From positions 242,284 through 306,283 of the forward strand of contig NZ_PDHM01000005.1 of NCBI RefSeq assembly GCF_002573715.1: a stretch of DNA of 64,000 nucleotides, given 5' to 3'. A model generated the notes under the pieces. It ran no database searches, was not told the origin of the DNA, and was given only the letters and a program-made list of their open reading frames with translations. Both the position numbers and the translations under genes were made by a program. Of this stretch, positions 34,553-43,104 are shown piece by piece. Positions within the stretch are counted from its first letter, which is position 1. Every line of letters begins with the position of its first letter. The DNA is from Paenibacillus sp. EZ-K15 (GTDB lineage: Bacteria > Bacillota > Bacilli > Paenibacillales > Paenibacillaceae).

Positions 34553-36886
34553 TTAGCTTGCGCACGACTCGCACTCTTCAATCGTCAGCGCACGGCTGCG
34601 TACATAATAAGTGGACTTGATGCCGGCTTTCCAGGCATGCAGGTGCAGCTCCAGGAATTCCGAAGCCCGGATATCAGGGCGGACGTACAGGTTAAAGCTT
34701 TGCGCTTGGTCAACGTGACGCTGACGGGCGGCAGCCATTTTGATGGACCAATGCTGGTCGATCAAGAAAGCCGTTTTATAGTACCAGATCGTTTTTTCGG
34801 ACAGATCCGGAGCCGGGTTAGCCACTTTGTAAGTGGTTTTTTCTTCATAAGACAGAAGTTCGTACAATGGATCGATGCTCGCCGTGGAACCCGCGATGAT
34901 CGATGTGGAGCCGTTCGGCGCGATGGCAAACAGCCATGCGTTACGGACGCCGCTTTCTTGTACTTCTTGCTGCAATTCGCGCCATTGTTCGGTGGTTACG
35001 AACTTGCCTTCATGCTCGCCGTCGGTGTAACCGCGGAACGTGAAGTACTCGCCGCTCTCCCAGTCGGAGCCTTTGAATTTCGGATAGTGGCCTTTTTCCT
35101 TGGCCAACTCCATGCTGGATTTAACGAGCAGGTAGTTGATGTGCTCATACAGGTTGTCATTATATGCAACGGCTTCGTCGGATTCCCAGCGGATGCCTTC
35201 CAGCGCCAACAAGTGGTGCAGACCGAAGGTGCCGAGACCGACCGCACGGTATTGGCTGTTGGTATATTGAGCTTGCAGAACTTCAATATTGTTAATGTCG
35301 ATAACGTTATCCAGCATGCGAACCTGGATCGGAACGAGACGCTCCAGCACACCAGCAGGTACAGCACGAGCCAAGTGAATGGAGTTCAGGTTGCAGACAA
35401 CGAAATCGCCAGGAATTTTGGAAATTACGATCCGGGTTTGGCCGTCTTTCGTAACCAGCTCCTCTTGCTCAACGACCGTCGGAGATTGGTTCTGCATGAT
35501 CTCGGTGCACAGGTTGGAAGAGTAGATCATGCCATGTGCAGAGTTCGGGTTCGCACGGTTGACCGTGTCGCGGTAGAACATATACGGTGTACCCGTTTCA
35601 AGCTGGGATTTCATGATGCGCTTCATAATGTCGATGGCCTGTACCGTAATACGCGGCAGCAGCGGGCTCGCCACGGCTTCAGCATACTTTTGACGGAATT
35701 CACCTTCGCCTTGTCCTTGATCATAGAAGTCTTCCAGGCCCAGGGGACGGCCGTTCTCGTCTTTCCAGCCCATGATTTTCTTCACTTCATGTGGACAGAA
35801 CAGGCTCCACTCTTCACGTGCTTCTACAGCTTCCATGAACAGGTCAGGCAGACATACGCCGTGGAACACGTCATGTGCTCTCATGCGCTCGTCACCGTTG
35901 TTCAGCTTCAGGTCCAGGAAGGACAGAATGTCTTTGTGGAACACATCCAGGTAAACCGCGATAGCGCCTTTACGAGTTCCCAATTGGTCAACGCTAACAG
36001 CGGTGTTGTTCAACTGGCGAATCCAAGGGATAACGCCGGAGCTGGTGTTTTTGTGACCGCGAATGTCAGAGCCGCGTGCACGAACTTTACCGAGGTAAAC
36101 CCCGATGCCGCCGCCCATTTTGCTGAGACGGGCGATATCCGTATTGGAATCGAAGATTCCTTCCAGGGAGTCGTCCACGGTATCGATGAAGCAGCTGGAA
36201 AGCTGGCCGGCTACTTTTTTACCTGCGTTAGACATGGTCGGCGTAGCGGCCGTCATATACAGGTTACTCATGGCCCAGTAGGCTTCTTTGACAAGGTCAA
36301 GACGCTTGTCAGCTGGCTCGTTGTGCATGAGGAACATCGCGATGACCATGTACCGTTCTTGCGGAAGTTCCATGACGCGACCGTCAAAGTCGTTTGCCAG
36401 GTAACGCTCAGCCAGTGTCAACAGCCCGATGTAATCAAACAGCAGGTCGCGGCTTGGATCGATGCATTCGCCGAGTTCTTCGATTTGTTCTTTGGTGTAG
36501 CTGGTCAGAAGATCCTCGCGATAAATGCCTTTCTGTACAAGCTCTGTAATGAGCGGGTAGAAGGCACCGTATGGTTCTTCCGGGTATGCTTTGTATCGGC
36601 GGTTGGTGGCCGCTTTTTTATATAAAGAGGTCAGAAACGAACGCGCAGCTGCAAACTTCCAATCCGGCTCCTCTTTGGTTACAAGCTCAAGGGCGGACAT
36701 CGTGAAGGCGTTGCTGATTTCTTCGCCGGTAACTTGCTCACCGCGCAATTTGGCATTGACGCCGCGAAGCAGGCGCTCTTTATCGAGCATGTCCAATCCT
36801 TTTAGAGTCCGGTCGGCATAGACGGAGAGACGAATTTCATCAAAGGCGAGCTGACGGTTGTTCGGTTTAACTACGAGCTGGGGCAT
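34553..36886 (-). CDS. nrdA: Class I ribonucleotide reductase, alpha subunit
   Basis: 777 residues. An N-terminal ATP-cone region (about 1-95: LVVKPNNRQLAFDEIRLSVYADRTL) allows allosteric activity control. The catalytic barrel shows GQLSSCFIDTVDDSLEGIF, FVVCNLNSIHLA and AIAPNGSTSIIAGST with the substrate and radical-path residues. The C-terminal ECESCAS carries the two redox cysteines. ATG 36886 follows GCGAGGA; in-frame starts upstream lie in the leader terminator. First gene of the nrd operon, controlled by NrdR boxes and a cobalamin riboswitch. Confidence 0.95.
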   Translation of the reverse strand: MPQLVVKPNNRQLAFDEIRLSVYADRTLKGLDMLDKERLLRGVNAKLRGEQVTGEEISNAFTMSALELVTKEEPDWKFAAARSFLTSLYKKAATNRRYKAYPEEPYGAFYPLITELVQKGIYREDLLTSYTKEQIEELGECIDPSRDLLFDYIGLLTLAERYLANDFDGRVMELPQERYMVIAMFLMHNEPADKRLDLVKEAYWAMSNLYMTAATPTMSNAGKKVAGQLSSCFIDTVDDSLEGIFDSNTDIARLSKMGGGIGVYLGKVRARGSDIRGHKNTSSGVIPWIRQLNNTAVSVDQLGTRKGAIAVYLDVFHKDILSFLDLKLNNGDERMRAHDVFHGVCLPDLFMEAVEAREEWSLFCPHEVKKIMGWKDENGRPLGLEDFYDQGQGEGEFRQKYAEAVASPLLPRITVQAIDIMKRIMKSQLETGTPYMFYRDTVNRANPNSAHGMIYSSNLCTEIMQNQSPTVVEQEELVTKDGQTRIVISKIPGDFVVCNLNSIHLARAVPAGVLERLVPIQVRMLDNVIDINNIEVLQAQYTNSQYRAVGLGTFGLHHLLALEGIRWESDEAVAYNDNLYEHINYLLVKSSMELAKEKGHYPKFKGSDWESGEYFTFRGYTDGEHEGKFVTTEQWRELQQEVQESGVRNAWLFAIAPNGSTSIIAGSTASIDPLYELLSYEEKTTYKVANPAPDLSEKTIWYYKTAFLIDQHWSIKMAAARQRHVDQAQSFNLYVRPDIRASEFLELHLHAWKAGIKSTYYVRSRALTIEECESCAS

Positions 36887-36932
36887 GAATAAATTCCTCG
36901 CTTTCTTCGGGGGAAATATGAAAAAGGACATC

Positions 36933-36974
36933 AAAAAAACATTTTCTAAAACCCGCGGGCAGGCTTGAAAATGT
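36933..36974 (-). terminator. Leader terminator between the riboswitch and nrdA
   Basis: On the minus strand ACATTTTC and GAAAATGT form an 8-bp stem followed by seven T, ending about 47 bases before the nrdA start. It is placed to act as the expression platform of the cobalamin riboswitch: formed when the ligand is bound, prevented otherwise. Confidence 0.7.
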
Positions 36975-37080
36975 CCGTGCGCTGTGATTCGAAAATGACG
37001 TTTGCCATAAGCCCATGAATGGGCATGATGTTATGTACAGACGCAAGCTTAACGAACACTTACCTAAAACCCCGTAGGTT

Positions 37081-37299
37081 GGTGTCTGCTGCATATAGGC
37101 AGGTCTCCTGACTTGAGCTACTTCCCTCGGCATTGCCTCCCCTGAGACCTTGATCCGGTTCCTCGGTGGCATATGTCGTATGTGGATGGCTGATAGATCA
37201 TAAACAGCCTTAGGCCCTTACAGTGGCGGGACCGTGATGGATTTACACCATGCTTCCCTATTAAGCCGGACTGCCTTATAGGTTGATCCGGCACCTACA
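37081..37299 (-). promoter_or_regulatory. Cobalamin riboswitch of nrdAB
   Basis: Read on the minus strand, the conserved cobalamin-aptamer blocks occur in order: AATAGGGAAGC, GGTGTAAATCC, ACGGTCCCGCCACTGTAA, then after a variable arm the B12 box GTCAGGAGACCTGCC. This is a complete adenosylcobalamin-type aptamer. Cobalamin is the cofactor of class II reductase, so shutting off class I enzyme when cobalamin is available makes sense and is known in Streptomyces. Confidence 0.93.
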
Positions 37300-37300
37300 T

Positions 37301-37355
37301 ACACTATATTTGGTTGTTGTTAATCTAATTTAACCCAATATATTGTGTTTGTAAA
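37301..37355 (-). promoter_or_regulatory. nrdAB promoter with two NrdR boxes
   Basis: Minus-strand promoter: TTTACA (37355-37350), 17-base spacer, TAAATT (37332-37327). Box 1 (37301-37316, ACACTATATTTGGTTG) and box 2 (37333-37348, with the palindrome CAATATATTG) match the NrdR consensus. Their centres are 32 bases apart, three helical turns, as usual for NrdR pairs. Box 2 fills the spacer and box 1 lies just past the start site. Confidence 0.8.
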
Positions 37356-37681
37356 CTATATTCTTAAAATTGAACGCAAAAAGAATTATAGCAAACGAGC
37401 GGCCATTGTGCCAGTTAAGAAACTGCCAAAAGGCCATAACATTTCCTGAATTGTGACCAAATGCGACCTTTTCTGCGCAGATACCACGTATATTATCGTT
37501 TTGACAAAATAGGATATATTCGTACGGACGAAACGAGGAAGATACACCATATCTTGTATGAAGTTACAGACAGACGGACTTTGATATGGAGGGTCAGCAT
37601 TGATATGATAACTGTATCCGGGAGTTTAACGCATTCGGAAGCATTCCATATAAATGAGATGCAACGAGGGAGGTATTCAAG

Positions 37682-37987
37682 ATGGCTATAGCGGAGGTAA
37701 CGGTGATTCCGATCGGAACCGCAACAACGAGCTTGAGTTCTTATGTTGCCGAGATGCAGCGTATATTGAAACAACAGGATGGAATATCCTATGAGCTAAC
37801 TTCGATGAGCACCATCATCGAGGGAGAGCTTAACATGATCTGGCGGGCGATCGAGGCTTTGCATGAAGCACCTTTTCTGTCCGGTGCGAAGCGCGTATCG
37901 ACTTCCGTGAAGATCGACGACCGCAGGGATCAAGTCTCCTCGAGCAAACAGAAGATCCAGTCCGTGCAGGAGAAATTAGGCGGGTAA
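37682..37987 (+). CDS. MTH1187 / YqgV family thiamine-binding protein
   Basis: 101 residues, the normal length for the family (DUF77). Signatures are EVTVIPIGTATTSLSSYVAEM at the N-terminus, then YELTSMSTIIEGELNMIWRAIEALHEAPF and RVSTSVKIDDRRD. Family members form ferredoxin-like tetramers that bind thiamine or a related ligand. No thiamine riboswitch or transport gene is adjacent. GAGGGAGG precedes the ATG. The 320-base region upstream holds only a weak open frame (37461-37691) and a TTGACA without a matching -10. Confidence 0.85.
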   Translation: MAIAEVTVIPIGTATTSLSSYVAEMQRILKQQDGISYELTSMSTIIEGELNMIWRAIEALHEAPFLSGAKRVSTSVKIDDRRDQVSSSKQKIQSVQEKLGG

Positions 37988-38095
37988 TGCCGCCAGTTAC
38001 GGAGGATATTTCCGTAAGAATAGGACTTGCATTTTGCTGCTGAAGTATTATAATAATTTTTGTTGTTTCGTGAGGAATATCATCGAACCACATTT

Positions 38096-38167
38096 GCTGG
38101 TGTAGCTCAGGGGTAGAGCAACGCACTCGTAATGCGTAGGTCGGGGGTTCAATTCCCTTCACCAGCA
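38096..38167 (+). tRNA. tRNA-Thr (anticodon CGT)
   Basis: A complete 72-base cloverleaf: acceptor GCTGGTG/CACCAGC with discriminator A, D arm GCTC..GAGC, anticodon stem ACGCA/TGCGT with loop CTCGTAA (anticodon CGT), and T arm GGGGG-TTCAATT-CCCTT. CCA is not encoded. The 3' 46 bases and four following bases recur exactly at 40893-40942, so this gene served as an integration site. Confidence 0.95.
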
Positions 38168-38171
38168 TCTT
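38122..38171 (+). repeat. Attachment-site core, copy 1 (in tRNA-Thr)
   Basis: 50 bases identical to 40893-40942. It covers the anticodon arm through the 3' end of tRNA-Thr plus four bases. Similarity continues at lower identity for about 280 bases beyond both copies, through the 3' ends of two integrase genes. Confidence 0.9.
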
Positions 38172-38260
38172 CATAAAGTCAATAATGGCGCGGTTTTCCG
38201 GCATTCGGGAACCGGGCCATTCTTGTTATTTATTCCGTTCTTCTACCATTTTTCTACCCT

Positions 38261-38457
38261 TTAATCTGATGAAGTGTTATTTTCACCGTCGATAGGATCA
38301 CTTTTGTTCTCGATCAAAGCGTCAAATTCCTTGCCGAGTATAGAATCGCCAATATTATTCAGGACAGCTTCCTGAAGGTTGGGGAGAACATTTGAATATG
38401 TTCTAGGGTAATATTAATTGAACTATGACCGAGTCTCTCCTGGACAATTTTAGGGTC
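38261..38457 (-). pseudogene. Tyrosine integrase remnant 1
   Basis: The minus strand encodes the C-terminus of a phage-type integrase: DPKIVQERLGHSSINITLEH, then after a one-base frameshift near 38397 YSNVLPNLQEAVLNNIGDSI to a TAA at 38261. LGHSSI is the conserved His region; the catalytic Tyr lies in the YSNV segment. All upstream sequence is missing beyond about 38457. The reading direction toward the tRNA is typical for integrases next to their attachment site. Confidence 0.85.
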
Positions 38458-38573
38458 CCTTCGTCGCCAAGGCGATCATTTGCGACATTGACAAAACAAA
38501 CATGAAATGGTAGTATCTTCATCACATTTTTTGTACATTCTATCTTGAAATAGAAAAAAAGGAGAGTGAAAGA

Positions 38574-39125
38574 ATGTCCGCCCAACAACATTATTTAGTC
38601 AACGTAGTTCCCTACAGTTCTGACTGGTCTATGGAATTTGAGAAAGAGAAAGAGCGATTGCTTGGAATATTGGCCCCACACATCGCTGCCATTGAACATA
38701 CCGGCAGTACTTCAATACCCAATCAAGGCGCAAAGCCTATTATCGATATTTCCGCTGCAGTTCATACTTTGCTTGATAAACAAATCTATGAAAATCTGCT
38801 TAGCAATTCAGGCTATCGTTATATTGGAGCCTTCAAGACCGGGCGACACTTCTTCGCAAAAGAACACGCAGGAATACGTACGCATCATTTGCATATCTTT
38901 CCACTTGAAGGATTTTACGAAAGAAATGAATTACTATTTCGCGATTACCTTAGGGCCCATCCCGATTTCGTAATAGAGTACGGGGAACTAAAACGAACGT
39001 TGGCTGAAGAATATCCTTCAGATCCTGAAGGTTATACGCGGGCAAAAACCGACTTTATCCAACGTGTTGTTGACTTGGCGCGAACAGAACGAGGACTTCC
39101 TCTTCAAAACGTATGGGTTGATTAG
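38574..39125 (+). CDS. GrpB family (UPF0157) protein
   Basis: 183 residues. The family signature is strong: VVPYSSDWSMEFEKEKERL, IEHTGSTSIPNQGAKPIIDISA (nucleotidyltransferase-like GS loop) and HHLHIFPLEGFYERNELLFRDYLRAHP. The fold belongs to the nucleotidyltransferase superfamily; activity is undefined. AAAGGAGAG precedes the ATG. It lies inside the tRNA-Thr island and is AT-rich, so it is probably acquired cargo. Confidence 0.85.
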   Translation: MSAQQHYLVNVVPYSSDWSMEFEKEKERLLGILAPHIAAIEHTGSTSIPNQGAKPIIDISAAVHTLLDKQIYENLLSNSGYRYIGAFKTGRHFFAKEHAGIRTHHLHIFPLEGFYERNELLFRDYLRAHPDFVIEYGELKRTLAEEYPSDPEGYTRAKTDFIQRVVDLARTERGLPLQNVWVD

Positions 39126-39572
39126 TTCGTCTAGTACAGTGCCGGTTGAATCCTCACAGATGGGAGGCAGTCCCGTCATTATAGAGGCTCTTCCTCTTTT
39201 GAAAATTTAGTTATTTATAAACATCCCTTTTTGTCTTCAAGTCGTAAATACTACGGAATCGATTTATCTGGAATTGTGTAAGACAAAGATGAGATATTTC
39301 AACTCTGAAGTGGGGCCCCTGCCCCTGCCTAAGGGGATAACACTAAATAATTCTTTACTTGAAGCAATTCCTCCAGCTAATTTGTAACCTACGACTCATT
39401 AACTCATCGAGCGTGTCTCTAACTTCATGAAAACTTAATTCCTATTTTGGGGTTAGTTATTACTGTCATTTCTAACGCATTCCACGAACAGTTTCAATCA
39501 TTTTTTACGCATTCATGCGGAGTAACCACTTCTCCATCATTGTCTCCTTTTAAAATTAATCTGAAGGATTTA
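39126..39572. other. Island intergenic region
   Basis: About 445 AT-rich bases with no convincing gene. The plus-strand frame at 39447-39770 runs into the antisense of the next gene and lacks a ribosome binding site. Confidence 0.4.
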
Positions 39573-40710
39573 CTAGAATTCAGTCCACGAGTTAAGCTTT
39601 CCATTATGGAAGTGTATATAGGTTCTTCCATAAACCCACTGGTCTATTTTCATGTTAGCACTTGTGTACGAGTTTATTTCATCTGGTGCCCCCCAAGACA
39701 AGTAGACTTGATCCTCAGACATACCTATGCTTATTTTTTGGTGTGTTATTTTGGCCCAGACATTAGATGACCAGTTGGTATACACACTCTTTGGATTGGT
39801 TGAATAAAATCCATTCTTAATTGGTTCACTAGGATCATCGTAAAAACTTAGCTTAAAAGTGACATCATGGCCGCTCGCACGCTTTGCTTGAATAATTAAT
39901 TCTTTCCCCTTCATTTTAATTGATTTAAAATACACCTTTTCAATATTCAACAGGGGACTAGAGGTTGGTAAGAGATTTTTATTTGCCCAGAAATACTTGC
40001 CTGTATAGAGATAACTTATGAGCTCATAGTGAAAGTATGTACAAAATGAATCGGGTACTTCACCAATAACAATTTCTTCAATTACCTTACCATTATTGAG
40101 AAGGATAATAAATCTAACTGAATTACTAGTTATAGGGTCTATTTCAATGACGTGACCTACTTTTTCTCCTTTATATATGTATATTTTCTTACCCATATAG
40201 GTTTTTAGATCATCTGAAACCTTATCCATTTGTTCAATTAGTTGTGTAGCTTTAGATTTTCCATTCGTGTCACTCCATAAAAAAAAGGGAGTTAGGCTCA
40301 TATAAGTACTTCCCTGATAAGCCTGTCATTCTATAGAAATCTTCAATAGTTATATAAGTCGTATTATCATACAAATATGAATTAGTATTATTCAGTTTAA
40401 AAGTGCCAATATCAGATTTGACCGTAATAGGCTTTTCATAATTCACTTTTACATTCTTGAGCTTGGCTAAAAGTTTTACTGGTAAATAGATCCCACTCTT
40501 TTTGATCCCATCAAGGTTGTATGTTTTTTCTTTTGTTACAACTATCTGCCCATCTAAAAATATCGCAATTGCTTCAGAGGCATATGCATTACTAGGGATA
40601 ATATTGGATGCAGCCTCTATTTTAGTTAATGGACTTATGAACAGAATTACTGAAACTAATGTAGCGATTAAAAGAGGCATCTTTAGTTCCTTTTTCATGA
40701 ATTCTCCCAC
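39573..40710 (-). pseudogene. Secreted stalk/SmpA-like protein, split by a frameshift
   Basis: Two minus-strand frames join into one protein. The 5' frame (from 40710) has a signal peptide (MPLLIATLVSVILFISPLTKIEA) and a copper-amine-oxidase-N-like domain ending NSLFFME-stop. The 3' frame (to 39573) continues from the same point as WSDTNGKSKATQLIEQ and ends with a SmpA/OmlA-like motif (ISIGMSEDQVYLSWGAPDEIN). The break falls in a run of eight A at about 40277-40284, so a one-base slip or a sequencing error explains it. AT-rich, part of the island. Confidence 0.75.
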
Positions 40711-40892
40711 CTTATATGGATATCATTACCTATCCAAAGGTATCATATGTAGTACTAATTAGCTAGCTCCTTGAGCTCTTCCTAATAATGAAATAGATGA
40801 TTCATTCCCATTACAACTCATTTTTCCATAAGACACGTCTGAATGTGCGTTATAGGCAACGTCAGGTATCGGAGGGAAATAGCGCTATCTAG

Positions 40893-40942
40893 CGCACTCG
40901 TAATGCGTAGGTCGGGGGTTCAATTCCCTTCACCAGCATCTT
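40893..40942 (+). repeat. Attachment-site core, copy 2
   Basis: Exact 50-base copy of 38122-38171. The bases upstream lack the acceptor and D arm, so this is not a functional tRNA. It marks the junction between two inserted elements. Confidence 0.9.
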
Positions 40943-41031
40943 TACAAAGTCAATAACGGCGCGGTTTTCCGAGATTTTGGAATCGCGCCATTTTTGTTTA
41001 TTAAACTACACTTCTAACATTCTTCTAACCT

Positions 41032-41757
41032 TTAGTCGAGTAAAGTGGGTTTTTCGTCCTCGATTTGGTTCCCTAAGATTGAGTCACCGATTGTATTAAG
41101 AACAGCTTCTTGTAAGTTGGGTAGTACGTGGGAATACGTATCTAAGGTTACATTAATAGAAGAATGGCCTAGACGTTCCTGAACGATTTTATGGTGTATA
41201 CCTGCTTTTAGAACAAGTGTAGCGTGGGTATGGCGGAGATCGTGAAATCGAATCCTCGGAAATTCCGGGTGTTCCTTAATAATGCTGTCAAGAATGCTAT
41301 AGTAATCCTCAGGAGGTTTCGCGGTCCAAGAGGGGTACCCAAGCTTGTTTGTACGACTAAACCCGAATCTGTGTAGAATTTATTTGTTTCTTTCACTATC
41401 CGCTGTTTTTCAAAATGGTCTCGGAGCATTTGTACTGTGTTAGCAAATAGAGCTATTGATCGAATGCTGCTATCATTTTTTGTATCATCAAAGTCATGTC
41501 CAACCTCAGCAATTGTATATGCCTGTCTTACAGATATGCTCCTGATGTTTAGGTCTACATCAATTCGTCTTTAAAGCAAGGATCTCACTTTGCCTCATGT
41601 CGGTAGATGCCGCGAGCTCGAAAGCCACATAATGGCGAAGCAGCTCGCCGTATTGATCAGGCGAATCCGATAAGACGGCTAACGCCACGATTCTGATCGA
41701 AAAGCAACGTTGGGTATCAGAGATATCAGTTTTATACTCATCAGCTTCGGAGAGCAT
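41032..41757 (-). pseudogene. Tyrosine integrase remnant 2
   Basis: The minus strand holds most of an integrase catalytic domain in at least three frames. LLRHYVAFELAASTDMRQSEILAL carries the first Arg region. A frameshift near 41575 leads to IDVDLNIRSISVRQAYTIAE through LVVQTSLGTPLGPRNLL. A second near 41320 leads to RIRFHDLRHTHATLVLKAG (His-x-x-Arg), LGHSSINVTLDTYSHVLPNL (catalytic Tyr) and a TAA at 41032. The N-terminal DNA-binding domain is missing. It is clearly related to remnant 1 but not identical. Confidence 0.85.
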
Positions 41758-42042
41758 TCAGCTTGATTCAGGATGACGACTCGAGGAAAGCTGTAGACTA
41801 TAGATATATGTAAGGTTATTCATATAAAGAGACGATGCTGTTCTTTCGGCATGGTCTGAGTGACAGCACTATTCGTCGGAAGATAGCTGAGGGCAAGAGA
41901 GCATGGCCAACACGCTTAAGCTCATGGGGTTCTTTGATCAAGATAATGTGGAGTTTTGAAAGGGGAATAAATACAGCGGCTAACTGAGATGTCAAAACCC
42001 CAGTTTGCCGTTGTTTTAATTTAAAAGGTTCTATCCTTTATT
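41758..42042. other. Element remnant region
   Basis: A 50-residue plus-strand frame at 41835-41987 (MLFFRHGLSDSTIRRKIAEGKRAW...) looks like part of a helical DNA-binding protein but has only a weak AAAGAG upstream. It may be debris of the second element. No third copy of the attachment core is visible, so the outer end of element 2 is undefined. Confidence 0.3.
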
Positions 42043-42588
42043 TTACCTAGCAGACATGGCATCTGCTTTGGTTTCTTGAACCGTGCCAAATGGATGCTCA
42101 GGAGGAGCATAGATGACGTATACTTTTAGTGGTACATTCCCCATATTGGTTACATTGTGCCATTTTCCAGCCGGTATCATGATTGCATAGTCATCATAGG
42201 CCATTTTTTGAAAATCCAAATTATCTTTACTATCACCCATTTGAACAAGTCCTTTACCTTGTTCAATTCGTATGAATTGATCAGTTGTAGGATGAACTTC
42301 TAAACCAATGTCATCTCCAACATTAATGCTCATTAGTGTCACTTGAAAGTGCTTCCCTGTCCATAAGGCGGTTCGGTAAGTATTGTTATGTTTGGCTGCT
42401 TGATCAATATTCAACACAAGAGGCCTTTGTCCATAATCAGTTAATTTCATATTTTCATCATAACGATGCCAATTGTTATTGTTCCAACTCGAATAACGAA
42501 AATTCAAATTATCGCTCCAACTTTGGTTATTCCAGTAGTTATGCGTGGGATTATGCCCTTGGTAAGGGTGGCATGGATAACGGTACAT
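42043..42588 (-). CDS. Cupin domain protein
   Basis: 181 residues. A Tyr/Asn/Trp/His-rich N-terminus (MYRYPCHPYQGHNPTHNYWNNQSW) of about 45 residues, of the kind seen in spore coat or surface proteins, precedes a cupin. Its motifs are VTLMSINVGDDIGLEVHPTTDQFIRIEQGKGLV (motif 1, with Glu and His) and MIPAGKWHNVTNMGNVPLKVYVIYAPPEHP (motif 2). One metal-binding His pair is intact. The ATG at 42588 follows AAGAGGAG. Enzymatic role unknown; a structural or coat role is possible. Confidence 0.75.
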   Translation of the reverse strand: MYRYPCHPYQGHNPTHNYWNNQSWSDNLNFRYSSWNNNNWHRYDENMKLTDYGQRPLVLNIDQAAKHNNTYRTALWTGKHFQVTLMSINVGDDIGLEVHPTTDQFIRIEQGKGLVQMGDSKDNLDFQKMAYDDYAIMIPAGKWHNVTNMGNVPLKVYVIYAPPEHPFGTVQETKADAMSAR

Positions 42589-43104
42589 ATTCAATCTCCT
42601 CTTCATGGTTTCGTTATTTTCTTTCTATCCTATGCAGTAGCCTATATAGAGGAGACAAAAATGGGCTGGAGTCTATGGCTTATAACAATATTATCGACCG
42701 TTTTTTGGAAATGATATTTTTTCCTTTAAAACAGCTCTTAACAAGATATCTGGTCGCTGGGATGAAGGAGCGCTTTTCCTGGTTATTGGAAGAGTCATCC
42801 AGGATATCCTCCGGCCAAGGAGGATATGCAAATCGATAGGGAAAAAGCAATTATTGTTAAACTTTCTTGTCTATTCGTCTAATAAGTCCAATATCGTACC
42901 AGCATTAATAAAAATTGCCCGCCGGCTTTTAGCCAGCGAGCCGTAGTCCTCTACCAGAACTTCTACCATATCTTTTACCCAAATCAGGAACCATTGATCA
43001 TCTCAGCAGTAGCCATTCAAAAATGTCTGGAAGATGAAACATCATAAAAGCGAGCAGGAGCGCTTCAAGCGCCGGGAATCGTCCCGGCGCTTGCGCATGT
43101 CTAA
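42589..43104. other. Intergenic region with a strong hairpin
   Basis: About 515 bases with no convincing gene. A perfect 11-bp GC-rich stem (43068-43078 with 43083-43093, loop ATCG) lies just past the stop of the metallophosphoesterase gene. It has no T run, so it may act as a message stabiliser or weak terminator. A plus-strand frame ending at 42839 has protein-like composition at its end but no start signal. Confidence 0.4.

Noticed and set aside
34637..36625. 662-residue open frame antisense to nrdA
   Set aside because: It is a mirror of a highly conserved gene with strong codon bias, lacks a ribosome binding site and has no protein-like domain pattern.
37461..37691. 76-residue frame upstream of the thiamine-binding protein gene
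   Set aside because: No ribosome binding site, overlaps the next gene's start region and has no recognisable pattern.
40865..40942. Second tRNA-Thr gene
   Set aside because: Only the anticodon arm to 3' end is present; the acceptor 5' strand and D arm are missing, so it is an attachment-site copy.
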